Assembly (NCBI GenBank): GCA_023662725.1
Contig: JAMPIL010000009.1
Span: 1 to 61,770, forward strand
Length of the DNA stretch: 61,770 nucleotides
Direction: 5' to 3'
DNA from: Ruminococcus flavefaciens
GTDB lineage: Bacteria; Bacillota; Clostridia; Oscillospirales; Ruminococcaceae
The notes under the pieces were generated by a model that saw nothing but the letters and a program-made list of their open reading frames with translations, did no database searches and was not told the origin of the DNA. The translations under genes and the position numbers were made by a program. Shown here piece after piece: positions 36,000 to 44,700 of this stretch. Within the stretch, counting starts at the first letter, position 1, and each line of letters opens with the position of its first letter.

Positions 36000-36527
36000 T
36001 TATTTTTCGTTTTCAAATAATTTCAGCACTTTCACCAAAATTCTATTGCATTTTTCATTCATTGTTTGTTGTGATATGCCATATTCTCTGGCAAGTTTAC
36101 TCTGACTTTTCCTTTTCCAAAATATTTGATAGATGATTTTCTGTTCATAAGGCTTGAGTTTTTTCATGACCTTTTTGAGCTTTACCAAGTCATGCTCCAA
36201 GCCTAACTGCTCTAAGATGCGCTCCTCAAGCGAAACAACCGTACTGTCCTTGAGAATCTTCTGCTCGTAATTACCGCCGTATGTATACTGCTCCAACGAA
36301 ACAGGGACAACTTTCTTCCAGTTCCTATCCTTTTGCGTATATTCTCCGTGATCCTTCTTGGAAAAGTGATCCGTATACTGGCTTTCCTCGCATTCCAGAA
36401 CGCTGTCGCCGAATCTGATAAACCAACGGTTTTCTTCTTCCTTCGCTTTGAGGTACTCAGCTTCAGTAAATTCGGAATACTTCTCATTTCCGCCGTTTCT
36501 GTTGTATTCAAAATATTTTGTTTTCAT
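36000..36527 (-). CDS. Sigma-70 region 4-like protein
   Basis: This 175-residue protein has a C-terminal sigma-70 region 4-like helix-turn-helix (LKKLKPYEQKIIYQIFWKRK, then SQSKLAREYGISQQTMNEKC). The N-terminal half (NRWFIRFGDSVLECEES) is of the type common in Firmicutes mobile elements. It may act as an alternative sigma factor or activator for element genes. The start at 36527 follows GGAGG; the open frame extends upstream but the ribosome-binding site decides. Confidence 0.75.
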   Translation of the reverse strand: MKTKYFEYNRNGGNEKYSEFTEAEYLKAKEEENRWFIRFGDSVLECEESQYTDHFSKKDHGEYTQKDRNWKKVVPVSLEQYTYGGNYEQKILKDSTVVSLEERILEQLGLEHDLVKLKKVMKKLKPYEQKIIYQIFWKRKSQSKLAREYGISQQTMNEKCNRILVKVLKLFENEK

Positions 36528-36628
36528 CGTAATTCCTCCGTTTTGATTTTCTTGTTCTGAATCAAAACGAAGGCTTACGGATATTTTGCAATTTGGCATT
36601 GCCATGTCTTAAAAATAGGCATAAAAAC

Positions 36629-36709
36629 ACTCTGTTTCGCACTTAAAGCGAAACAGAGTCCAAAAACGGCATAACAGTCAAGCTCAGATTGCTTAACTGT
36701 TATGCCGTT
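36629..36709 (-). terminator. Two tandem terminators
   Basis: On the minus strand the first hairpin has 14-bp perfect arms (AACGGCATAACAGT, 36696-36709 with 36665-36678) and is followed by TTTTTGG. The second has 12-bp perfect arms (ACTCTGTTTCGC, 36629-36640 with 36648-36659) and is followed by GTTTTTATG. They close the 150-aa gene and separate it from the sigma-like gene. Confidence 0.8.
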
Positions 36710-36739
36710 ACTGTACATAATTCTATTTCCGTTATAATT

Positions 36740-37192
36740 TTACACTATATTTCCGTTTATTCCAATATAAATATCAACTATATAACATGTTTTGTCTATG
36801 ATTACATAATAAAAATCTGTTACAGCTTCCATTTGATTTTCTGCCATATACTTTATAAATTCGGATTTTACCTCAAAAATATTTTTATGATTTAGAACAC
36901 ATTTGGTTTTCAATGCGTTTTCAATTCTGAGTTTCGGTTTAAATACAAAGTGTTCATTACTTTCAAATTCTGAAAAAACAGGCATAAGCGCTTCAATATC
37001 GAGTATTTTTCCTTTATAGGAGCTCACAGCTTCTTTAATAGTAAATATCATATTTCCTGTGATCTCCATTCCCAATATTTTGGCGCTTTTCTCCATATGT
37101 TCGAACAAACCGAACAGCCTGTTTTCGTTTACTCTGGTTCTATAGGATAATAGATTATTACAGCACAAAAATTGATTTTGAATTATCTGCAT
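36740..37192 (-). CDS. Uncharacterised 150-aa protein, possibly GyrI/DUF5085-like
   Basis: A soluble 150-residue protein with an alternating strand-helix layout (FGLFEHMEKSAKILGMEI; GNMIFTIKEAV; FVFKPKLRIENAL; DFYYVIIDKTCYIVDIYIG). It is loosely similar to small-molecule-binding GyrI-like or DUF5085 proteins; I am not certain. It is divergent from the response-regulator gene at 37403 and may be controlled by it through the intervening region. Confidence 0.5.
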   Translation of the reverse strand: MQIIQNQFLCCNNLLSYRTRVNENRLFGLFEHMEKSAKILGMEITGNMIFTIKEAVSSYKGKILDIEALMPVFSEFESNEHFVFKPKLRIENALKTKCVLNHKNIFEVKSEFIKYMAENQMEAVTDFYYVIIDKTCYIVDIYIGINGNIV

Positions 37193-37318
37193 ACAAGAAT
37201 CTCCTTACCAACCAAAAAATATATGCCAAATATACCAGCCCATAATAGCGCCCCCTTTTTGTTTTATATATAAAGAATAGTCAATTTTAACAAATAAATC
37301 CATATAAAAATGACGAAA

Positions 37319-37379
37319 GCACCAAAAATCGGCATGAACGAACTATTTAGTAGAAATGTTTTATAAAATATGATATAAT
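37319..37379 (+). promoter_or_regulatory. Activator-type promoter of the AgrA/AgrC-like operon with shared motif
   Basis: The sequence GCACCAAAAATCGGCATGAA starts at 37319 and runs on to ACTATTT at 37348. TATAAT lies at 37374-37379 with a poor -35 element, as expected for an activator-dependent promoter. A copy with few changes is found at 53749-53778, near the 2302-aa gene. A LytTR response regulator binding here is plausible, because these regulators bind direct repeats upstream of weak -35 elements. Confidence 0.6.
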
Positions 37380-37402
37380 TTAGGGAAAGGAGGGACAGTT
37401 AT

Positions 37403-38116
37403 ATGTTAATTGGAATATGTGACGATGAACAAGTTTTTCACGATGAGCTTTGCAATATGCTTCAAAACTATTACATTGAAAACCATTTATCGCTAAATAT
37501 TAATCATTTTTACTGCGGCAATCAATTGCTGAACAGTGATTTAAACTTTGATATTATTTTCATGGATTTCCAGATGGATGACATTGACGGACTTGAAACC
37601 TCGCGCATTTTAAGGAAAAGCAATAAAGATGTAAAAATTATTTTTATTACAAGCTTCCCTGAAATTGTCATGGAAAGTTTTGAAGTGGATACATTTCGTT
37701 TCCTTGTAAAACCTGTCAAACGTGAAAAGCTTTTTAAGGCATTGGACGAGTACAGAAAAACTCTTGATCCTACAAAATATTTCATTGTCAATACAAACGA
37801 TGGAACGTGGAAAATTAAACATTCAGATATAATCTATCTTGAAGCCAAAACAAAACATACCATAATCAGAACGGCGAATAAAGTTTATGAATTCAACAAA
37901 AATCTCAGCGAAGCTAAAAAAATGTTGCCTTCAGATATTTTTGTACAATGTCACCGCGCTTACATAGCCAACGTTCAATACGTCAGCAGCTATACTTCCG
38001 GTATTATTATTTTTGACAACGGAGAAAAAGCACAGCTTGGGAAGAAGTACAGAACAAATTTTAAAAATTCTTTTATGGACTACATAATTACTAATAATAA
38101 ATCACGAAGGGAATGA
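37403..38116 (+). CDS. LytTR-family response regulator (AgrA-like)
   Basis: This 237-residue protein has a receiver domain (residues about 1-120; acidic pocket in GICDDEQ, phospho-acceptor D in DIIFMDFQMDD, FLVKPVKREK lysine) and a LytTR DNA-binding domain (about 135-232; IIYLEAKTKHTIIRT; FVQCHRAYIANVQYV). It overlaps the sensor kinase gene by four bases. AGGAGGG precedes its start. It would activate target promoters when phosphorylated by the kinase. Confidence 0.92.
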   Translation: MLIGICDDEQVFHDELCNMLQNYYIENHLSLNINHFYCGNQLLNSDLNFDIIFMDFQMDDIDGLETSRILRKSNKDVKIIFITSFPEIVMESFEVDTFRFLVKPVKREKLFKALDEYRKTLDPTKYFIVNTNDGTWKIKHSDIIYLEAKTKHTIIRTANKVYEFNKNLSEAKKMLPSDIFVQCHRAYIANVQYVSSYTSGIIIFDNGEKAQLGKKYRTNFKNSFMDYIITNNKSRRE

Positions 38117-39435
38117 TCAGATTGACCTTTCTGATGCCTGTTTTATTTTCAGCGTCAACGCTTTTTCTGATATTAAATATAAAAAATATAGTTTCGATTT
38201 TTTCCGGAGAAATAATAAAAAGCACAGGATTATTTACATCTCTGTGCTGCGTGTTTGTGATTGTTTCATGGCTTTTTTCATATTATTACATCTCCGAAAA
38301 AGATGAATTATATACATTGTTTCTTATGCTCTATTATTTACAGCTTCTATTAACCGCAATAATACTTAACCGCAGGAAACTTTTAAATTTTATTTACTGC
38401 TTTATATTGTTGGAAAGTACGGAATCATTTATAAAATCTTTTTCACTGAATATCACAGCCTGTTTTACATACAATATCAAGCGACAAATCTGGTCTATAA
38501 CGGTCTCTCTGATTTTTCAGATACTTCTGTATATGGTATTACATATTCTATCTGCAAAGTATGCTGAACGTTTTTATAGGCTTTTGCACAGTATGTCCAA
38601 ATCAACTTATTTACTTATCATATCATCTGTAATATCACTTGAATTATATACCTCGCTTCTCTTTTTAAATGACAATATCAGTAATAAAAAGCTTCATATT
38701 CTTCAAATAACCGCATCAATGTTTATGGTGTCGATGATCATTACAGTTTTATTTTTTATCATTAAGGATATTTCAAGGAAACACCTTCAGAATACAGCTG
38801 CACTTCTTGAACAACAAGTAAAAATTCAGCTTGAGCACTATGAAACCCTGACTCAGCTCAATAAAGATTTTCATAGCTTCAGGCATGATTACCGCAATCA
38901 TATATATTGTATACGTTCACTTTTTGAAACTGAAAATTACTCCGAAGCCGAGGCTTACATAGATAAGCTTACATATGATTTTGACCCTGAATTAATATTT
39001 ATTGACTCCGGCAATAAGATTGCAGACGCTATCCTGACAAGTAAAATTTGTTCAGCGCAAAACAGCAAAATAGACTTTCAGTTTGAGGGAACATTTTTCA
39101 GCGATATTTCTCCCGTTGAGATTTGTACAATTCTGTCAAATGGGATAGATAATGCAATTGAAGCCTGTCTGAAAGTTGATGGTATAAGGTGGATAAACAT
39201 AACTGCCGCTAAAGAAAAGAATTTTCAGTATATTGAAATATCAAATTCCAAAAATCCTGACCTCACATTTTCTTATTCTCAGAATTTCACTAGTAAAACA
39301 GATAAAATTAATCACGGATACGGATTGTATAATATACGCAAAGCCACTGCACGATATGATGGAAAGGTTGAAATTGAAGATAAGAATGATACTTTTATTC
39401 TTACTGTTATCATTAATATAAATGCTGATATATAA
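38113..39435 (+). CDS. AgrC-like GHKL sensor histidine kinase
   Basis: This 440-residue protein has about six or seven N-terminal membrane segments (residues about 5-225), a histidine region in FHSFRHDYRNHIYCIRSLF (phospho-acceptor H in the RHDYRNH motif) and a GHKL ATPase with ILSNGIDNAIEAC and NHGYGLYNIRKAT. This is the layout of peptide-sensing AgrC kinases. No AgrB protease or AgrD peptide gene is found in the window, so the signal may be encoded elsewhere. Confidence 0.92.
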   Translation: MIRLTFLMPVLFSASTLFLILNIKNIVSIFSGEIIKSTGLFTSLCCVFVIVSWLFSYYYISEKDELYTLFLMLYYLQLLLTAIILNRRKLLNFIYCFILLESTESFIKSFSLNITACFTYNIKRQIWSITVSLIFQILLYMVLHILSAKYAERFYRLLHSMSKSTYLLIISSVISLELYTSLLFLNDNISNKKLHILQITASMFMVSMIITVLFFIIKDISRKHLQNTAALLEQQVKIQLEHYETLTQLNKDFHSFRHDYRNHIYCIRSLFETENYSEAEAYIDKLTYDFDPELIFIDSGNKIADAILTSKICSAQNSKIDFQFEGTFFSDISPVEICTILSNGIDNAIEACLKVDGIRWINITAAKEKNFQYIEISNSKNPDLTFSYSQNFTSKTDKINHGYGLYNIRKATARYDGKVEIEDKNDTFILTVIININADI

Positions 39436-39453
39436 ACCTTAATTAAAATATGA

Positions 39454-39486
39454 AAAGAGCGAGTCAATAGTAACTCGCTCTTTTTC
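39454..39486. terminator. Terminator between the kinase and immunity genes
   Basis: GAGCGAGT at 39457-39464 pairs with ACTCGCTC at 39473-39480 and is followed by TTTTTC on the plus strand; it ends the regulator operon and lies directly beyond the SUKH pseudogene on the other strand. Confidence 0.8.
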
Positions 39487-39488
39487 AT

Positions 39489-39934
39489 TTAATACTTTTT
39501 GTATATTTCCTTAACAAAGTAATCATTCATCGAATCATATATTTTTTGGGGCGGCTCAGCCGATGACAGCCCTCTTATGGTTTGGTAAATTTCGCCCTTT
39601 GTGTTTTGCCAGATGAGAATGTCTCCTATACCCAAATTATGTATCAGGTAAAAATCATTTGGAATTGTATAGCCATATTCTTTTGCTATTTTGCGTTCAT
39701 TAATAGTACTATCTACAACAGTATAAAAAATTTTCCCCAGTATTTTGAAATAAATATTCCAGTAAACTCCACGCCATTGGAAGTAAACGATCCTATCTCC
39801 TGTAAGTATTTAACATATTCAGCGGAAAATTTGAGATCAAGCTTTTTCTGGGATTCAACAATTACTTCCATACTTACTGTATCTTCTTCAAAAAATCCTG
39901 GCATTTCTTTCATAAGTGTAATAAAATCATTCAT
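39489..39934 (-). pseudogene. SUKH-family immunity gene, frameshifted
   Basis: The first part (39934 to about 39735: MNDFITLMKEMPGFFEED; LDLKFSAEYVKYLQEIG) and the second part in another frame (TVVDSTINERKIAKEYGYTI, then PNDFYLIHNLGIGDILIWQ, stop at 39491-39489) together read as one SMI1/KNR4 (SUKH) protein of about 147 residues. The frame changes near the A6T4 run at about 39725-39734. SUKH proteins are immunity proteins for polymorphic nuclease toxins. It is at the end of the toxin locus and probably non-functional. Confidence 0.8.
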
Positions 39935-40017
39935 AAATATTTTCCCTTTCGTTTATAAAGGCTGAGATAAATTTTGTAAAGCATTATTTTAAATATTACA
40001 AACTAAAAAAGATATGT

Positions 40018-40488
40018 TTATTGAAGCATCTTCAGAAATTCAGAAAATGAATTTGCAACTTTGTGTGTATGAGGATCAAAATCACCAGAGTTCTCATGCT
40101 CCCAAATACATATTGATGGATTACATAAGCTTTCTCTAAAATCAATACATATATAATCCCCAGCAAATAATTCCACAATAGGTAACACTTCAACCCCTAT
40201 TAAATCTTCATTAGAAGTTAGTCTTTCTCCTATCTGTGATTCCACTACACTGATATCATACCATCCATAAGAAGAATTTGAAGGTTCTTTTAATATGCAT
40301 AAAAATCTATTAATAGCATATTGGTGGCTATTATATATAAAAGATTTCTCTTCAGGTATTACACCATTATATTCTTCAATAAATTCTTTATAATCATTTG
40401 GTAATGTTAATCTCCATTTTCTCTCACATTCCTTTATTAATATTTCATCTGGTAGTGGTTTAATAATTGTATTTGTTTGTATCCTCAT
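40018..40488 (-). CDS. SUKH-family immunity protein
   Basis: This 156-residue protein has SMI1/KNR4 features (IKECERKWRLTLPNDYKEFI; EVLPIVELFAGDYICIDFRE; SICIWEHENSGDFDPHTHKV). It directly follows the HINT-WHH nuclease module with a 14-bp gap and is its likely cognate immunity protein, because SUKH proteins commonly pair with such nucleases. It would bind and block the toxin in the cytoplasm. Confidence 0.85.
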   Translation of the reverse strand: MRIQTNTIIKPLPDEILIKECERKWRLTLPNDYKEFIEEYNGVIPEEKSFIYNSHQYAINRFLCILKEPSNSSYGWYDISVVESQIGERLTSNEDLIGVEVLPIVELFAGDYICIDFRESLCNPSICIWEHENSGDFDPHTHKVANSFSEFLKMLQ

Positions 40489-40502
40489 TTTCAGTCCTCC
40501 TA

Positions 40503-41327
40503 TTAACGTGGTGCGTCAGCCCACATTCCAGGTGATCTTCCACCGTTATGTGTAGTAATATTATGAATTCCTGTAGGTACTAATTGCATTTTCCCTGGAA
40601 CTTCACTGTGATGCCAAGTGTAACCAGGAACTTGACCACCTATTTGTGAATTAAGCCATTCAAATTGTATTGCATCAGACATTTTCCACATTTCTTCAGG
40701 CAATTGTACAGTTTCTTTAACAACACCTGCTGATTCAAAATCAGCAAAGCCATATCTCATGCCTTCAACTTTAGTCACTTTTACATTTGGAATTAAGCCA
40801 TTGTCTATTGCTCTTTGTTTTATTTGACTCTTTTGCTTTTTGGTAAGTAATTCTTGACCTGGTATAGAATCATACCATGACCACGGTTTATTTGAATTAA
40901 CGCACTCAGAATACATACGTGCATAATCATCAAGTACACTGTCAAATGAAGCCTTACCAGCAATGAAATCATCAATAATACTGCCCTCATGGCATATATT
41001 ATGAACAAGAACATTAAACTGACAAACAAAATAGGTATGATTATCTTCGACAGAGAAATTGTAAACCTTTATAGGTTCTTCAAGTATTTCATGCTGAACC
41101 TGTTCTACAACAACATATTCGCCGTTTACTGTATAAAGAACATCTCCGGCTCTTAACTCGCAAGCTTCAGTCCAGCCTTTTGCAGGAACATAGAACGGGT
41201 GAGTAGGCGTTGCATTGATTGCAGAATTTCCCACAGTTATATGTACAAGCTCATCAGATTCCTTTTCATAAACCTGAAGCACGCTCTTTAATGATATTTC
41301 CTGTGTTTTTTCATCAAACGAATATAC
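40503..41327 (-). pseudogene. Orphan HINT-WHH nuclease toxin module, N-terminally truncated
   Basis: The frame opens after TAG at 41330-41328 and reads VYSFDEKTQEISLKSVLQV, then a HINT (intein-like) self-cleavage domain with THPFYVPAKGW and the C-terminal VHN cleavage motif. An HNH/ENDO VII-type nuclease tail follows with YTWHHSEVPGKMQLVP and HNGG. The first part of the HINT domain with its catalytic cysteine, and any delivery domain, are missing. No proper start is present; GTG at 41282 lacks a good site. This is a displaced toxin tail of the kind exchanged by recombination in polymorphic toxin loci. Confidence 0.85.
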
Positions 41328-41341
41328 CTATATGATGAAAA

Positions 41342-41761
41342 TTATTTTAATTCTATTTCTAATGCACCTTGTACTTTAATATTAGTATTAATTTCTATTA
41401 CTAAATCATATTCAAATTCAATTATAATATTATCACCCAAACCATCAATTTTGCACACTACAATATCAGTACCATTACTTTCAACTACCTTTCCTATTGC
41501 TATAACAGTGGATGATTTATTAATTGGTTGAAAAAAACCTTGTTCATCTTTGTTCTTATCTTCATAAGAATCAACTAGTGATATTTTTATTTGACCACTT
41601 AATATATCACCCTTTTTTCGTTTTGACAGATAGTTATCACTATCAAGGTATTCATCATATTCTACAAAATGAACCCAAATCTTTCTTTTTGAATTACTGA
41701 GTTCTATTTTAGCCCAACGTTCATATCCATCTCCATATATTTCTTCTATCTTATAATCCAT
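41342..41761 (-). CDS. Probable immunity protein for the 1646-aa toxin
   Basis: This 139-residue soluble protein (MDYKIEEIYGDGYERWAKIE; DGLGDNIIIEFEYDLVIEIN) lies 11 bp after the toxin gene in the same direction, the position of the cognate immunity gene. The fold looks all-beta with an N-terminal extension. No family is recognised, so the role rests on position. Confidence 0.6.
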   Translation of the reverse strand: MDYKIEEIYGDGYERWAKIELSNSKRKIWVHFVEYDEYLDSDNYLSKRKKGDILSGQIKISLVDSYEDKNKDEQGFFQPINKSSTVIAIGKVVESNGTDIVVCKIDGLGDNIIIEFEYDLVIEINTNIKVQGALEIELK

Positions 41762-41772
41762 ATTAAAATCTC

Positions 41773-44700
41773 CTACGACATTTTCTGAAATGATTTTGGA
41801 TCACTCGGCATCATCGATTGAATTTTTCCATCTACAACGATAACTACTACACCTTTTTTAGGCTTTTTTGCACCATCTATATAATATATTACTTTTCCTT
41901 GTAAATTCCTTGATTGTCCATTTTTTATAACTCTTTCAGCTTGTTGAGTAAAATTTTCAAATCCTTCTACTGAATTTTCAAATTTTGAAACATCAACACC
42001 TAATCTTTCAGCTAAAGAAGGTATTCTTTCTGGGTACTTTTCCCAATAATCTGCAAAATGCTTTACACCTTGATTGGTACCATCTTCTAATACTCCCCAT
42101 AAACTTGCAGATGGTGATTTTAACATCTCATCCTTTAATAAATTTATAGACCATAAATTTTGTTCTTTAGTCCATTCATCTACACCTATTTTACCACTTT
42201 CATCAAATTTGTCAACCAGTTCACCGGCAATTCTTTCACTGTCAGGGTTATCTATAAGCGCATCTGCAATTTCGCGTCTTGTATTATCGGGGACGTTATC
42301 AACTACGTCTGCTACTCTTTGATTTTTTATCAGAATATCGGCAGCGTCGTCGACATCATCACCGGCATCGACCAGAAAATAGAATCCTTTATATGCATAT
42401 TCGCCAAAACCGTCTCCTGCAAATGCAACTCTTTCCATTGCATTGCTAAGTTTAATATTATCGGAAAGCTGGTCTACAATATTCTGAAGATTATTCAGAC
42501 CATTTCGTACTACTGTAGAAGCATGTTTAGCCGAAGCAGCCATGTCGTTCAATATCTTGCAAACGCTTCCCTTGGCTTTTGTTCCGAGATTAGATATCTG
42601 CTTCAGCAATGTTGCCGCAGCTCCTGCGTCTTTTACTGAAATAGCCAGATTGGATATCAGTTCAGGGAATTCCTTTATGGTGTTTATCACCTTGTTATAA
42701 TCTATCTTGCTTAAGCTCTTCAAATCTGCAATGGTCTCTAGTATCTGGAGAGTATGATGACCAAACTGTTTTGCCTTTGCATAAGCTTCACCTTCTGTAT
42801 ATGTTGAATAAATTCTCTCAATTTCATATTCAAACGCAGTCATCAGAGCTTCACGGTCTTCTTCATTAAATAATGATTTTACTAAATTCGTAAGATCCTT
42901 TATTGATTGAACAGGATGTGAAAGGAACTCTGCTGTGCTTTTGGCTGTATCGACAACTTCTTCTCCCATTCCCCATATCCAGTAACCCAGAGTAACTTTG
43001 CTTGCATCCCATAAATAAGCATCAAGATAATTCAGTAAATATAAGCCGTCACTGTCTAATTTATAATATACGCTATGTGCCCAATCAATAAACGCTCCCA
43101 TACTGTCAACATGTTCAAGATTGGAATTATGATACATGAGCATTGGCCAAATATTGTTGAAGAAAAAATCTTCCGGCGAACCGGGACCTTTAAACTTATC
43201 ATAATTATTAAGGGTTATTTCTTTTCCGTTATATTCAAGAGGAATATCCCATACTTTATTAGCACTTAAGGCAACTGTATTTCCTTTTGCTAATTTACCG
43301 TTGTTATTTAAAGAGTATCCAGCATAATAAATCGATCTGGGACTGATGACATACAATCCATCTTTGTTTTGATAAATATCCCAGCACTGTTCGGCATTGC
43401 CAAAATTATCAGCTAATTTGATTTCAGCGCTTCCGCTATCTCCGATTGCAGTTAACAGCAATTCATTATAAACATCATCTATGAAAATATGATATCCATT
43501 TGTTAACGAGAAAGTGTATCTTTGATACTGGGAATCAACAAATTGATATGCACTGAATCCATAATAAGTTGACGCCTCGCCAAATGTTAAATACTCGTTT
43601 TCCTCTGCATCAGATATATACAGAGTATGTCCAGGTAAATCAACATTATTTTTATAGAATGGATTGGGATCGTTGAAATCGCTTATATCGTCATCATCCA
43701 AATCTGCACTCATTATAGGCGTCTTAATAGGAAGAACCTGAACTGAAAGATCATCTGAATATCTGGTCAACGGGTTATATGGAGCGTATTTGTTGAAGTA
43801 AGAACTTGCTGCTCTTAACACTATTTTATCATCAACGATCTTAATATCTCCCTGGTCAAAGCGACGGTCACTCAGATCGGCTTCAAGAAAATCATATAAT
43901 CCGTCATCATCTGAGTCAGCCAGATAAACATAATCTACAATATTATTAACGTCAGCTTCAACAGCATCATATGCTTCCTTGTAAATTGGCGCTATCGGTT
44001 CATCAAGTTCAACTATTTCAAGATTATTGGGCAGCATATATGTTTTTTGAGCCCTTATTTCATCAGCTGAAGGAACATAAATGTAATCTTCGCCAAATAT
44101 AAATTTAATTGCATCATTACAGAATTTATAGTTATTTATATGTATGCCATTTGTATTTTTTTGAGCGTCAATCATAAATCCAACTTCCGGAAGTGTAATA
44201 GGCGCTACATTGCTTATTCTGACATTGGATTTTATGCATCTCTCAACAAGTTTATCTCCTTTGGGGTGACGATAAAACAGGTTGTTTTCATCAAAAATTG
44301 AAAAAGCATACGTTGGATATGAACTTGATTCAGCAATTTCAGCTACGAATGATAAAGGACCTGTTACATCAAGTTCTCCGTCAGCAATTGTTCTTGGAAA
44401 AGACAATAAAACATCGCTTATGTTGTCAGAATATATGTAAGGTTGTTCTTTATTTAAAACAGCATAACCGTCTCCTAACAATCCGTATATAACTATATAG
44501 AAATTTAATTCAGCAGTATTTCCATTGGCTATGCGCATAGTATCGATTGCCTGAGTATTAATAGTCTCCAAATCCTTATCGGAAATAGCTTTTCTGCCGT
44601 CTACCATTAATATGATATTGACTCCATCATATACATCTTCATTAATTACATTTGCATCAGATTGAGATTTAGCCGATAAAAGTCTGACAGTTGAATTTGC

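Noticed and set aside
35581-36136. Several plus-strand frames in the gap after the sigma-like gene
   Set aside because: Low-complexity Phe/Ser-rich translations, no ribosome-binding sites, opposite to the operon; the gap is better read as non-coding.
39582-39965. Plus-strand frame opposite the SUKH pseudogene
   Set aside because: The minus-strand translations on both sides of the frameshift read clearly as a SUKH protein; the plus frame has no family resemblance.
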